Assembly (NCBI RefSeq): GCF_000797445.1
Contig: NZ_JSWF01000025.1
Coordinates: forward strand, 186,001 to 250,000
Length of the DNA stretch: 64,000 nucleotides
Direction: 5' to 3'
DNA from: Lacinutrix jangbogonensis
GTDB lineage: Bacteria > Bacteroidota > Bacteroidia > Flavobacteriales > Flavobacteriaceae
Part shown: positions 43,697-52,855 of the stretch, in pieces
How the letters are laid out: every line of letters starts with the position of its first letter
How positions within the stretch are numbered: the stretch's first letter is position 1
Program-made: the position numbers and the translations under genes
The notes under the pieces: generated by a model
What the model saw: only the letters and a program-made list of their open reading frames with translations
The model's database searches: none
Told to the model about the DNA's origin: nothing

Positions 43697-44191
43697 TTGA
43701 ATAAAGAACTCGAACATAGTTTTCTAGAATTACTGGAAAAACACCAGAACATCGTGCACAAAGTCTGTAGATTATATACCAATAACTACGATGCTCATAA
43801 CGATTTGTTCCAGGAAATCACTATTCAGTTATGGAGAGCGTACCCGAAATTTCGCGGTGATGCGAAATTTAGCACGTGGATGTATAGGGTTGGGTTAAAT
43901 ACGGCTATTACACTGTATCGAAAGTCTAAACGTACTATAAAAACAACCGAGTTTGATGCTGTACAATTTAAAATTAGTGCAGTAGATTATGATGATACCG
44001 AAGAACAGCAATTAAAGCTATTATATAGTGCTGTACACCAATTAAATGATATTGAAAAAGCACTTGTTTTCTTGTATTTAGAAGACAAAAACTATAAAGA
44101 GATTAGTGAAACAATGGGTATTACAGAAGTAAATGCGAGAGTGAAGATGAATAGAGTGAAAAACAAGTTAAGAACCATATTAAATCCTTAA
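43697..44191 (+). CDS. ECF-type RNA polymerase sigma factor
   Basis: A 164-residue sigma-70 family protein with a TTG start. Region 2 is visible as LFQEITIQLWRAYPKFRGDA and TWMYRVGLNTAI. Region 4 is LVFLYLEDKNYKEISETMGI followed by EVNARVKMNRVKNKLR. It is followed after 2 bp by a small membrane protein that probably acts as its partner, although that protein lacks a zinc-type anti-sigma motif. The regulon is unknown. Confidence 0.93.
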   Translation: MNKELEHSFLELLEKHQNIVHKVCRLYTNNYDAHNDLFQEITIQLWRAYPKFRGDAKFSTWMYRVGLNTAITLYRKSKRTIKTTEFDAVQFKISAVDYDDTEEQQLKLLYSAVHQLNDIEKALVFLYLEDKNYKEISETMGITEVNARVKMNRVKNKLRTILNP

Positions 44192-44193
44192 TT

Positions 44194-44826
44194 ATGGATG
44201 AATTAGAATTATTAAAAAAACATTGGCAAAGTGATGCAGTTGAGGAAAAGCAATTGAGCTCTCAAGACTTATATCCTATGCTTTGGAAAAAATCGTCTTC
44301 GATTGTTAAGACGCTATTTTATATTAGTATTGCAGAATTAATATTTTGGATCGCTATAACATTTCTACCAAAACTATCAGATTCCTATAGAGCTAAAGTA
44401 GAAAATACACAAATAGACGAAACCCTGTTAACTGGTTTAACCGTTTTAAGTTTTGCCGTAATTATATTATTTATCTACCTGTTGTATAAGGCTTACAAGA
44501 ATATTTCGGTTACAGATAATGCAAAGAAACTTATGGAAAGTATTATTGGCACTCGAAAAGTAATACAATACTATGTTGGGTTTAATTTAATTATGGCGTT
44601 TCTATCTATGATGTTAGGCTCTTATTATGCTACGCAAACTGACCCTAAATTTGGTGAATTAATGACCAAGTTAGATACAGGTGGTAAAATTGGAGTTGCA
44701 GTTGCAATTATTGTTCTTACGGTTATTTTTGTAGGCATTATATGGTTGTTTTACAAACTACTTTATGGTATTTTAATGAAACGTTTAAACCGTAATTACA
44801 ACGAACTAAAAAAAATGGAAGTTTAA
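44194..44826 (+). CDS. Membrane protein of the sigma-factor operon
   Basis: A 210-residue protein. A polar N terminus (MDELELLKKHWQSDAV) is followed by four membrane helices. The N-terminal ELLKKHWQ pattern is found in many flavobacterial proteins encoded beside ECF sigma genes. It could bind and hold the sigma factor at the membrane, but no HxxxCxxC motif is present. It starts 2 bp after the sigma stop. Confidence 0.8.
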   Translation: MDELELLKKHWQSDAVEEKQLSSQDLYPMLWKKSSSIVKTLFYISIAELIFWIAITFLPKLSDSYRAKVENTQIDETLLTGLTVLSFAVIILFIYLLYKAYKNISVTDNAKKLMESIIGTRKVIQYYVGFNLIMAFLSMMLGSYYATQTDPKFGELMTKLDTGGKIGVAVAIIVLTVIFVGIIWLFYKLLYGILMKRLNRNYNELKKMEV

Positions 44827-44884
44827 TATCAAAAACACTAAAAACAAACCAATAAATTTGTTTTAAAATTCATTTGCTACAATT

Positions 44885-45364
44885 ATGAAAATAGAAGAAA
44901 CTATAATATTTCTAGAAGGTTTAAAAACCATCAACAGTTCTAAAAAAGAATTAAAAATCTATTCTAGTTTTATTGCTGTGCTTACAGACCTAAAAAATAG
45001 AGATTTATCTGATGTAGACCTATTGGCTATTGAAACTGAACTAACGTCTTTAAAGATTAAAGAAAAGGCAAAAGACATTAAAATATTAGGCAAAAAGAAA
45101 TGCAGCTTTATCGCATTTGTAAAAAAGAAACTCTCTTTAGTTTCTGAAGGACAATATATGAGTACTGGAATGGCTATTGGCATGTCTATTGGTCTATCTC
45201 TTGGAATGTCTATTGGTCTTGTTTTTAGCAAAGAAAATGGTATGGTACTAGGAATGAACTTTGGAATGATTGCCGGCATGGCTATTGGTATTGCAATAGG
45301 TTCGGCTAAAGATGCTGAAGCAAAAAAAGCTGACAGAGTATTGTGTTCTAAATGTAAAGGTTAG
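44885..45364 (+). CDS. Glycine-zipper-like membrane protein
   Basis: A 159-residue protein of unknown function. The N-terminal half is a helical soluble domain (LKELKIYSSFIAVLTDLKN). Residues about 92-142 form a regular GM-IG repeat: GMAIGMSIGLSLGMSIGL, then GMVLGMNFGMIAGMAIGIAI. It ends with a CSKCKG pair of cysteines. The glycine every fourth residue suggests helix packing in the membrane. It lies 58 bp after the sigma-operon gene on the same strand and may be co-transcribed. Confidence 0.7.
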   Translation: MKIEETIIFLEGLKTINSSKKELKIYSSFIAVLTDLKNRDLSDVDLLAIETELTSLKIKEKAKDIKILGKKKCSFIAFVKKKLSLVSEGQYMSTGMAIGMSIGLSLGMSIGLVFSKENGMVLGMNFGMIAGMAIGIAIGSAKDAEAKKADRVLCSKCKG

Positions 45365-45568
45365 AAAATTATTGCATATAACAAGCTGAAGAGATTCTCA
45401 CTCTTTTTTTTTTTAAAAAAAAGTTTAGAATGACTGTCATAGTTTCTCCCATTAAAAACAACAGTGGTAACCACAAAAACCAAATTACACTTTACAGTGT
45501 GTTTAGCGTAAATACTGAAGACTTAATAAATACTATTTATTGAAAACCCGATTATCGAAGACTAAACA

Positions 45569-46375
45569 CTAACTATCCAACCACTCACGCTGCTTATTCA
45601 ATACTTCTCTCGCTTCTAATTCTTCTTGTGGAATGACTTTTAAAAATGAAGGATGCTGCTCGATAGCGTATTCTATTTTTTCTACAATACTTGCAATAGA
45701 TTCGTTTTCGTAATCAATGTCCAACGGAGCTTTAACTTCGAAAGTTTGATACACGTTTTTCTTTTTAATACGCAAACCTTTTTTATCGAAACTACGCCTA
45801 AAACCATCAATTACAATGGGTACAACAATAGGTTTGTATTTTTTAATAATGTGCGCAGTTCCTTTACGAATAGGCTTAAAAGGTGTTGTTGTGCCTTGTG
45901 GAAATGTAACTACCCAACCATCATTTAACGCAGTGCTTATGGCAGAAATATCACTCATTTTAACCTGTCTGTTTATATTCTCACCCTTACTTCTCCAAGT
46001 ACGCTCGATACTAATAGAACCTGTATAAGCAAATATTTTTGGCAACAAACCAGATTTCATAGTTTCCTTAGCTGCAACGTAATACATATTTAACTTAGGG
46101 TTCCAGAGGTAGCCTACATTCTTAATAGAATCACCTCTATTACTTAAACTCGCATTAAACACATGAAACATAGAAAAGACATCTGCAAAATAGGTTTGGT
46201 GATTAGAGATAAAAAGAACGTTAGTCTCTGGTAGGTTTTTAATAATATCTGAACCTTCAATTTGCAGATTATTAAAGCCACGAAAGCGTCTATGAGAAAG
46301 CAAACCAAGGATTCTGATGAGCCACTTTTTTAAAAATAATATATGTCCGAAAGGATTTCGTTTAAATAAACCCAT
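45569..46375 (-). CDS. 1-acyl-glycerol-3-phosphate acyltransferase-like protein
   Basis: A 268-residue PlsC-type acyltransferase. The H(X4)D active site is NHQTYFAD near residue 58. A second block is FPQGTTTPFKPIRKGTAHI and a third is VVPIVIDGFRRSF, in the order expected for the family. It would acylate lysophospholipids at the inner membrane. It lies 46 bp downstream of the NUDIX gene on the same strand. Confidence 0.9.
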   Translation of the reverse strand: MGLFKRNPFGHILFLKKWLIRILGLLSHRRFRGFNNLQIEGSDIIKNLPETNVLFISNHQTYFADVFSMFHVFNASLSNRGDSIKNVGYLWNPKLNMYYVAAKETMKSGLLPKIFAYTGSISIERTWRSKGENINRQVKMSDISAISTALNDGWVVTFPQGTTTPFKPIRKGTAHIIKKYKPIVVPIVIDGFRRSFDKKGLRIKKKNVYQTFEVKAPLDIDYENESIASIVEKIEYAIEQHPSFLKVIPQEELEAREVLNKQREWLDS

Positions 46376-46421
46376 AAATTTTTTTATAGTTTTTAGGATT
46401 TACAAATGTAGCAAAATACAA

Positions 46422-47063
46422 CTATTTAAAGCTAGCCTTTAACAAGTCTTTCACTTCGCTAAGCATCATTGCTGTTGCTCCCCAAACCAAATGGCCATTT
46501 AAATGATAAGCTGGAACGCTAACTTTTAGACCATTAGCAGTCGTTACCATTTTGGAAGTAATGACTTTATCATTTAAAAAATGGTCAAGATTCACCTCTA
46601 AAAGCGCTTCGACTTCAGCGTCTTGCTTTAAAAACCCTGGTGTATTTTCTACAATCCCAATAAAAGGTTTAACATAAAAGTTACTTGGCGGAATGTAGAG
46701 CTGTGTCAATTCCTTTAATACTTTTATTGTGTTTTGCTTCACTCCTATTTCTTCTTCAGTTTCACGTAAAGCTGCTTGTTTATTCGTTTCGTTAGCTTCC
46801 AATTTACCTCCAGGAAACCCTATTTGAGCAGAATGTACACCTTTGTATGTTTTTCTTAAAATAAGAATCATGTGCGTTTCACCCTCTAAATTTGGATAGA
46901 ACAATGCCATTACTGCACTTTTTTTCGCGTTCTTTATCCTCTCGGGCTGGAGTTTTATTAAGTCGGCTCTAAATGGAGGTGACATTTTAAACTGTGCCTT
47001 TTCGGCTGGTAATGGTAAATTTTCTATTTTTACAATAGATTTTAAAAACGATTCAAATTTCAT
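46422..47063 (-). CDS. NUDIX hydrolase, CoA pyrophosphatase type
   Basis: A 213-residue protein with a complete Nudix box: GGKLEANETNKQAALRETEE followed by EIGV. Just before it, FPGG and the LILRKTYKGVHSAQIGF stretch match the CoA pyrophosphatase subgroup, which cleaves CoA to phosphopantetheine and adenosine bisphosphate. Its start codon is only 2 bp from the divergent start codon of the cyclophilin gene, so each promoter must lie inside the other gene or be very short. Confidence 0.92.
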   Translation of the reverse strand: MKFESFLKSIVKIENLPLPAEKAQFKMSPPFRADLIKLQPERIKNAKKSAVMALFYPNLEGETHMILILRKTYKGVHSAQIGFPGGKLEANETNKQAALRETEEEIGVKQNTIKVLKELTQLYIPPSNFYVKPFIGIVENTPGFLKQDAEVEALLEVNLDHFLNDKVITSKMVTTANGLKVSVPAYHLNGHLVWGATAMMLSEVKDLLKASFK

Positions 47064-47065
47064 TT

Positions 47066-47782
47066 ATGAGACTACTTATAATACTTAGTATTTTACTATT
47101 ATTTAATTGTGAAGATAAACAAACTAAGCCTAAAAACGTAGAAAAAACTATCACTAAAACAGACACAATACAACAAGAACTTAAAGAAAAAGTAATAGCC
47201 ATAGATAGTTCTAAACTAACATTAGAAGAACGTTTCTTGCCATTAAATGATGACAATGCTATGGATTTCTTTGCAGCATACGGCAAACTAAATACCGAGA
47301 CCAAAGTACGTATTTACACCACGTTTGGAAACATAGACTTAGAGCTTTTTAATAACACACAATACCACAAAGCAAACTTTATTTTTCTAACAAAAAATAA
47401 GGCTTTCGATGGCACTCAGTTTCATCGTGTGGTCAAAAACTTTGTGATTCAAGGCGGAAGTAGTGATGATCCCAAAGTTTTAAAAAAACGACGTAAAATA
47501 GGGCGTTACCTGTTACCTCCAGATGTAAGACACGGTTACAAACATAAACGCGGTATTATTTCTATACCAAGTGGAGAGATTAAAAACGCTTATAAATTAG
47601 CCTCGCCATTTGAGTTTTTTATTACGCAAAGCAATCAGTTTCATTTGGATGGCGAATACACTGCATTTGGTCGTGTTATTAGTGGAATGGATGTGGTAGA
47701 TAAAATTGCCGAGCAAGAAGTTGATGGAGGCCATTGGCCAACGCATAACATTTATATTGAGAAGGTAGTCGTTTTAAAATAA
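47066..47782 (+). CDS. Cyclophilin-type peptidyl-prolyl isomerase, lipoprotein
   Basis: A 238-residue protein. The signal peptide ends with LLLFNC, a plausible lipobox. The cyclophilin domain starts at about residue 78 (VRIYTTFGNIDLELFNN) and holds FDGTQFHRVVKNFVIQGG, FFITQS and FGRVISGMDVVDKIAE. The basic insert KKRRKIGRYLLPPDVRHGYK is larger than in minimal cyclophilins. It would help fold exported proteins at the envelope. Confidence 0.92.
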   Translation: MRLLIILSILLLFNCEDKQTKPKNVEKTITKTDTIQQELKEKVIAIDSSKLTLEERFLPLNDDNAMDFFAAYGKLNTETKVRIYTTFGNIDLELFNNTQYHKANFIFLTKNKAFDGTQFHRVVKNFVIQGGSSDDPKVLKKRRKIGRYLLPPDVRHGYKHKRGIISIPSGEIKNAYKLASPFEFFITQSNQFHLDGEYTAFGRVISGMDVVDKIAEQEVDGGHWPTHNIYIEKVVVLK

Positions 47783-47794
47783 AGCTACTAAAAA

Positions 47795-48898
47795 CTACTT
47801 TTCGGAGTATTGAATCTCTAGGGTATTCGATTTATCTATGATCTTTTCTTCATTTTCAATGACATAAGAATAAACTTCAATAGGATTGTTTAAGCTATCA
47901 AAGATATACTCATATTCTAAATCTTCATGCACTAATTCTTCATAATTATTATAGTAATCTCTAGAGACTTGAATAAGGTATCCTTTTTTTGTATACAATA
48001 CCTTATAATATTCATTTTCATTATTAGATTTCGTAATCTTATGACTAATTATTCTTCCTTTAGCATCATAAGTATAGCTTCCTTTTGTTTCTAACGAAGT
48101 CTCCTTTAGCGCATCTTCTTTTCTAAAAACCCATTGCGTTGGATGCTGATAAGCATCAACCTTATCGGCATAATACTCATTAGATAGCATGGTATAGTTT
48201 TTTAAGCTACCATCACTATTATACTTATACGTTGCAAAGAATGTGGATGCAATATCTAGATTAACCTCATAGTCTAGATACGTTTCTATTTTGGAAGCTG
48301 CCGTATAAGTTACTTTAATATAAGATTGTGTTTCAAATGGTCCATAGATCATGTAACTCTCATCTACAAATCCTTCATCATCGGATTCGTACATACCTTG
48401 AGATGCAAAATGTAATCTTTCGCTGAGGTTATTATTTTTATACTGAAATACTAAACTATCAAAATAACCCATTTCTGTGTTACGTTCTTCTTTTAAAACT
48501 AATAATCCTTTTTTAAAACGATATTTAATGTTCTCTTTTTCTATAACTGTATCATTTTTAACAGATAACACAGGTATTAAATTTAAATCTACTGCTTCAG
48601 TTTCGTCGTACTCCAAATTACTACTGTAGTCTACAATCTCATGCTTAGAATTTAGCTTATAATTATAATACTCTATGTATTCCTCAGTACTATAAGGAGA
48701 AACATGCTGTATAAACGTTCGTACTACTGAAGTTATCTTTCCCTTTAGACACAAAGGATTTAAAACTTTATCTCGAACATAAAGTGCCTCAAATTGATTG
48801 TGCGGTAAGGTTATTTCTGGTTCATTAATTTTTTGAGCTTGACCTTGAAAACCAATTAAACAGAATAGTATTATTGCAATTACCGTTCGATATAACAT
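47795..48898 (-). CDS. Secreted protein with YD/RHS-like beta strands
   Basis: A 367-residue protein with a signal peptide (ending FQGQAQ). The remainder has many tyrosine-rich strands, such as YNYKLNSKHEIVDYSSNLEY, YKYNSDGSLKNYT, and TYDAKGRIISHKITKSNNEN. These resemble the repeats of RHS/YD proteins and of flavobacterial hypothetical surface proteins. No enzymatic motif is seen. Its stop is 12 bp from that of the convergent cyclophilin gene. Confidence 0.65.
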   Translation of the reverse strand: MLYRTVIAIILFCLIGFQGQAQKINEPEITLPHNQFEALYVRDKVLNPLCLKGKITSVVRTFIQHVSPYSTEEYIEYYNYKLNSKHEIVDYSSNLEYDETEAVDLNLIPVLSVKNDTVIEKENIKYRFKKGLLVLKEERNTEMGYFDSLVFQYKNNNLSERLHFASQGMYESDDEGFVDESYMIYGPFETQSYIKVTYTAASKIETYLDYEVNLDIASTFFATYKYNSDGSLKNYTMLSNEYYADKVDAYQHPTQWVFRKEDALKETSLETKGSYTYDAKGRIISHKITKSNNENEYYKVLYTKKGYLIQVSRDYYNNYEELVHEDLEYEYIFDSLNNPIEVYSYVIENEEKIIDKSNTLEIQYSEK

Positions 48899-48961
48899 AC
48901 TAATTTTAAGATATTTAATTTATTAATTATTAACTAGTTTCCATAAGATACAGTATTAAAT

Positions 48962-49570
48962 CTAGCCAACGCCTTTATATAAACTTGGCAAGTGTAGCTT
49001 AAACTTTACAGCTAAAATACGTATAACAATAACTACTAGTCCAGCAATAACAAATACAAAATCACCTTCTATTGGCAGGCGTTTAATAGTAAAATAAGCT
49101 ACTCCACCAATAATACAAGCTGTAGCATAAATTTCTTTCCTGAAAATTACAGGAATTTCATTACATAGGATATCACGAATAACACCACCAAAACACGCAG
49201 ACATTGTTCCTAAAGCAATACAAATAATTGGATGCAATCCAGCCGAAACACCTTTCTCTATTCCTACTACTGTATATAAGCCAATACCAATGGTATCAAA
49301 TAAAAATAGCGATTTACGTAAATAATCAATTTTCGATTTAAAAATAACAGCCAAAATTGTTGATGCAAAAACGACGTAAACAAAGGTCATATCTTTCATC
49401 CAACTTACTGGAGTTTCTCCAATAAGCACATCTCGTAATGTTCCACCTCCAACTGCCGTTACAAAAGCAATAATTAATATTCCAAAACCGTCCATTTTTT
49501 TGTTAAGCGCAACTAATACTCCAGAAATGGAGAAGGCTATGGTTCCTAGGATGTCTATGATATAAAACAT
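48962..49570 (-). CDS. Trimeric intracellular cation channel (UPF0126) family protein
   Basis: A 202-residue protein with seven hydrophobic helices and two UPF0126 repeats. The glycine-rich ion-path motifs are ALNKKMDGFGILIIAFVTAV followed by GGGTLRD in the first half, and GLHPIICIALGTMSACFGGV followed by IRD in the second. The family conducts potassium. It is a single-gene unit. Confidence 0.9.
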   Translation of the reverse strand: MFYIIDILGTIAFSISGVLVALNKKMDGFGILIIAFVTAVGGGTLRDVLIGETPVSWMKDMTFVYVVFASTILAVIFKSKIDYLRKSLFLFDTIGIGLYTVVGIEKGVSAGLHPIICIALGTMSACFGGVIRDILCNEIPVIFRKEIYATACIIGGVAYFTIKRLPIEGDFVFVIAGLVVIVIRILAVKFKLHLPSLYKGVG

Positions 49571-49606
49571 TAGATTGTTGGATTATTGGATTAAAAAAAA
49601 CTGTTC

Positions 49607-50059
49607 TTAAACTCCAAACTGAGTTAAATGATGCTCTAAATGTTTGTAGAATGAGTTGTTCCATTCTGTTGTGGTTAATTTTCCAAAAGAATGAGATCCC
49701 TTCCCATTAAAATAGGCTGCTCCCAATTCTTGTGTTTTTAGCACATAAGCTACCAATCGTTTCTTTTCGGTTTCAAATGCTCTGGCATCAGAAATTATAA
49801 ATTGTGGAGCTGTTCTTCCATTTTTTGGATAAGGGTTTTCATTTACTACTGCTTTTTTAATAAACAGTTTTAATAATGTTCTTACAAAGACATTAGGTTT
49901 TGGATGTTTATCTGTATAAACCATTTCGTAAGCAACACAACAATGTGCTAGCATTTGTGAAACAGACATTTTTCCCCAATTTGGTTGAGTAGTAGCCGTT
50001 AGATTATCAATTCTATTGATCACTTCTTCTGTAATTTCTTTATTGAAAATGTTTTTCAT
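49607..50059 (-). CDS. DUF1569 (DinB-like) protein
   Basis: A 150-residue cytoplasmic protein. The family pattern is visible in ITATTQPNWGKMSVSQMLAH-type residues (WGKMSVSQMLAHCCVAYEM) and in the late FGKLTTTEWNNSFYKHLEHH with two histidines. These fit a four-helix metal-binding DinB-like fold. The function is unknown. Confidence 0.82.
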   Translation of the reverse strand: MKNIFNKEITEEVINRIDNLTATTQPNWGKMSVSQMLAHCCVAYEMVYTDKHPKPNVFVRTLLKLFIKKAVVNENPYPKNGRTAPQFIISDARAFETEKKRLVAYVLKTQELGAAYFNGKGSHSFGKLTTTEWNNSFYKHLEHHLTQFGV

Positions 50060-50216
50060 AATGCTTTTTTTATGTTAAAAATGCTCTCGCATAAACAATT
50101 AATATTAGTATACGAAAAAATAAAACCACTTCAATTTTATTTTTAAACAGATATCGAAACATATCGAATATAAGTCATTCACTAACATTGTATTAAAACA
50201 AAATGTGGCGCTGTGC

Positions 50217-50933
50217 TTACATGCTCTGTGTATAATAATTATAATCTTTAATAACCGTATCTAAAAACACTATAGGTTGTTCCACAGGTTCAACGGCCAT
50301 AACATCTTTCACTTTTATAAATAACTTTAATATTACGTTGTGATTCCCTTTTCGCTTAGCATCGTCATATAAACTCTTAATAGTTTGCATTTCTGCATCT
50401 TTAAACAAAGTAACTTGACTGTAAGTTGGCACATAATCTGGTGCTATATCTCTAATGATAGTATCGCGAATAGTAATTTTACGTTTCTCTGATATTACTG
50501 TTGTTTTCGCTGCAATATCGCCTAAGCGTTGACCATTTCCTTTCATTAAAATAACGAGTGCTGCCAAACCTCCAGAAGTTATAACTACATCTATAATACG
50601 TAAAAGCCAACGCACTAAATAATTAGCAAAACTTGGTTTAGACCCATCTAAACAGACCACTCGCGTTTTCATAGCGCTTTTTCCAATCGTTTTTCCGTTC
50701 CAAAACGTTTCTAATAAAACATAGTACAAAAAAGCTGGCAAAGACACCAATAAGTAAATTGCCCAAGAATCTCCTGGATCTAAATCCAAAAGCACTAATA
50801 ACATAATAACTAAGAAAAGATACAGGTAAATAATGAGTGTATCTATTACATAAGCCCACATTCTATCCGTAATACTCGCTGCATTTTGAACAATAGTAAC
50901 ATTTTGAGCGGTTTCTATTTGAAATTCTTTCAT
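50217..50933 (-). CDS. RDD-family membrane protein
   Basis: The ATG at 50933 (MKEFQIETAQNVTI) is preferred; the open frame up to 51062 lies opposite the SpoIIM gene and is a shadow. About 238 residues. The RDD signature is SITDRMWAYVIDTL, with later GKTIGKSAMKTRVV and KGNGQRLGDIAAKT. It is divergent from the SpoIIM gene with 35 bp between the starts. RDD and SpoIIM genes regularly accompany the MoxR cluster, as here. Confidence 0.9.
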   Translation of the reverse strand: MKEFQIETAQNVTIVQNAASITDRMWAYVIDTLIIYLYLFLVIMLLVLLDLDPGDSWAIYLLVSLPAFLYYVLLETFWNGKTIGKSAMKTRVVCLDGSKPSFANYLVRWLLRIIDVVITSGGLAALVILMKGNGQRLGDIAAKTTVISEKRKITIRDTIIRDIAPDYVPTYSQVTLFKDAEMQTIKSLYDDAKRKGNHNVILKLFIKVKDVMAVEPVEQPIVFLDTVIKDYNYYTQSM

Positions 50934-50968
50934 ATTTTCTTTTCTTTGAAAGCCTAATAATAAATGAC

Positions 50969-51952
50969 ATGCGTGAAGCTGCTTTCGTAAAGCAAAATAA
51001 AGATAAATGGTTAACATTTGAAAGCGTTCTTTCAAATAATATGGTAATTTCACCAGACGCATTGTCTAGTTTATACATTGAAATTACTGATCATCTAAGT
51101 TATGCGAAAACTTTCTATCCGAATAGTAATACTGAGACTTATTTAAACGGCCTAGCTTCTACTGCTCACCAAAAAATTTATAAGACTAAAAAAGAATCTA
51201 AAAACAGATTAATTTCTTTTTTTACATACGAGTTCCCTTTGATGTTTAAGCAACACCATCGCGAGTTATTAGTCGCTTTTCTAGTGTTTACGCTATTTGT
51301 TGTAATTGGCGCATTTTCTGCTGCCAACGAAGGTGATTTTGTACGTAGTTTTCTAGGTGATGGTTATGTAAACATGACCATAGATAATATAGAAAAAGGC
51401 GATCCAATGGGCGTTTATAAAGAGCAAGGTGAGTTTAATATGTTTTTAGGTATTACGCTTAACAATATTAAAGTAGCACTTATGGCTTTTGCATATGGTA
51501 TTATGCTTGGTATTGGCTCTCTTTTTATAATGATGCAAAATGGTATTATGCTTGGTGGTTTTCAATATTTCTTTTACGAACAAGGCCTGCTTTGGGAATC
51601 TGCCAGAACAATATGGATTCATGGCACCATAGAAATATCTGTAATCATAATTGCTGGTTGCTCTGGCTTAGTTTTGGGAAATGGAATGCTATTTCCCGGA
51701 ACATACACAAGATTAGAATCTTTTATTAGAGGTGTTAAAAACGGACTTAAAATTTTAGTAAGCACCATTCCGTTTTTTATAATTGCTGGCTTTTTAGAAG
51801 GTTTTGTAACAAGACATACCGCAATGCCAGATTGGCTAGCCATTTTAATAATCTCAGGTTCTTTAGCTCTAATCTTATTTTACTACGTGTATTACCCAAT
51901 TAAAATAAATAAGCAGGAACGCATTAAAGCGCAATTAGATGCAAAAAAATAA
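50969..51952 (+). CDS. SpoIIM (stage II sporulation protein M)-family membrane protein
   Basis: A 327-residue protein. The N-terminal soluble part (MREAAFVKQNKDKWLTFE) leads to five or so helices with the SpoIIM hallmarks FLGITLNNIKVALMAFAYGI, a GGFQYFFYEQGLL loop, and IWIHGTIEISVIIIAGCSGL. In non-sporulating bacteria the family is found with RDD and MoxR genes. It is the first gene of a run of six closely packed genes ending with DUF58. Confidence 0.9.
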   Translation: MREAAFVKQNKDKWLTFESVLSNNMVISPDALSSLYIEITDHLSYAKTFYPNSNTETYLNGLASTAHQKIYKTKKESKNRLISFFTYEFPLMFKQHHRELLVAFLVFTLFVVIGAFSAANEGDFVRSFLGDGYVNMTIDNIEKGDPMGVYKEQGEFNMFLGITLNNIKVALMAFAYGIMLGIGSLFIMMQNGIMLGGFQYFFYEQGLLWESARTIWIHGTIEISVIIIAGCSGLVLGNGMLFPGTYTRLESFIRGVKNGLKILVSTIPFFIIAGFLEGFVTRHTAMPDWLAILIISGSLALILFYYVYYPIKINKQERIKAQLDAKK

Positions 51953-51975
51953 AACTAACAACTATTAAATTACAA

Positions 51976-52854
51976 ATGAAAAATTACATAGAATTTAAGA
52001 AACAAAGAGAGCTGGGAGAGATTTTTTCAGATACTTTCGCCTTTATTAGAAACGAATATAAACCATTTTCTAAAACCATAATTAATATTGCAGGACCCTA
52101 TTTAGCATTGTTTTTAATAGGTTTAGTGTTTTACATGTACGTCGTTGGTAATAGTTTTTCGTTAGATCTTCAAAACCCAAATGCTTTCCCTATAGAGAAT
52201 TTAGCAATGTTTATACTAGCCTATGGTGTGTATATTATTTCTGCTATTCTGGCTTATACTTTTACGGTCTCTACTGCTTTACATTACATTAAATCGTATG
52301 TTGACAATCGTGGTAAAACTAATTTTCAAGACATCAAGGATAATGTGAAAAGTTCTTTTTGGGGATTTTTAGGGCTTTCAATTTTAAAAGGAATAACTAT
52401 AGTAATGGCGATAGTATTATGTTGTTTACCAATACTCTATTTCATGATTCCTATGGCTGTTGTATTTCCTATTTACATATTTGCAAAAAAGAATGCGACT
52501 GATGCTTATGGAGATAGTTATAGTTTAATTAAAGACGAAATAGTAATGACCGGCATTACCGTATTTCTCTTTTGGTTGGTTTTAATTATTATTGCTTACA
52601 GCTTTCTGTTACCAATAATGATGTATTCATACATAAAAATGGGTGTTTTTTCTGGTGAGTTTGACCCTACTAATATGGGTTCTGTTGTTGACCCTGTTTA
52701 CATAGGACTAAATGTACTAAGTACCTTTTTTCAGTTTTTACTGAATATAATTTTCATAATTGCTTCTGTATTAATCTACTTCAATCTTAACGAAAAGAAA
52801 AACTTCACAGGTACTTTTGAACGTATAGATTCTATAGGAAACACGCAGGAATAA
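51976..52854 (+). CDS. Integral membrane protein of the MoxR cluster
   Basis: A 292-residue protein with about six membrane helices. The N-terminal cytoplasmic start is FKKQRELGEIFSDTFAFIRN, similar to other glycerophosphodiester-phosphodiesterase-associated or DUF4013-like membrane proteins. No catalytic motif is seen. It starts 23 bp after SpoIIM and its stop is 1 bp before the DUF4129 gene, which places it in the operon. Confidence 0.75.
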   Translation: MKNYIEFKKQRELGEIFSDTFAFIRNEYKPFSKTIINIAGPYLALFLIGLVFYMYVVGNSFSLDLQNPNAFPIENLAMFILAYGVYIISAILAYTFTVSTALHYIKSYVDNRGKTNFQDIKDNVKSSFWGFLGLSILKGITIVMAIVLCCLPILYFMIPMAVVFPIYIFAKKNATDAYGDSYSLIKDEIVMTGITVFLFWLVLIIIAYSFLLPIMMYSYIKMGVFSGEFDPTNMGSVVDPVYIGLNVLSTFFQFLLNIIFIIASVLIYFNLNEKKNFTGTFERIDSIGNTQE

Positions 52855-52855
52855 T

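Noticed and set aside
50934-51062. A longer RDD protein reading through the start of the SpoIIM gene
   Set aside because: The extra 43 residues lie antisense to the well-supported start of the SpoIIM gene and lack any RDD character.
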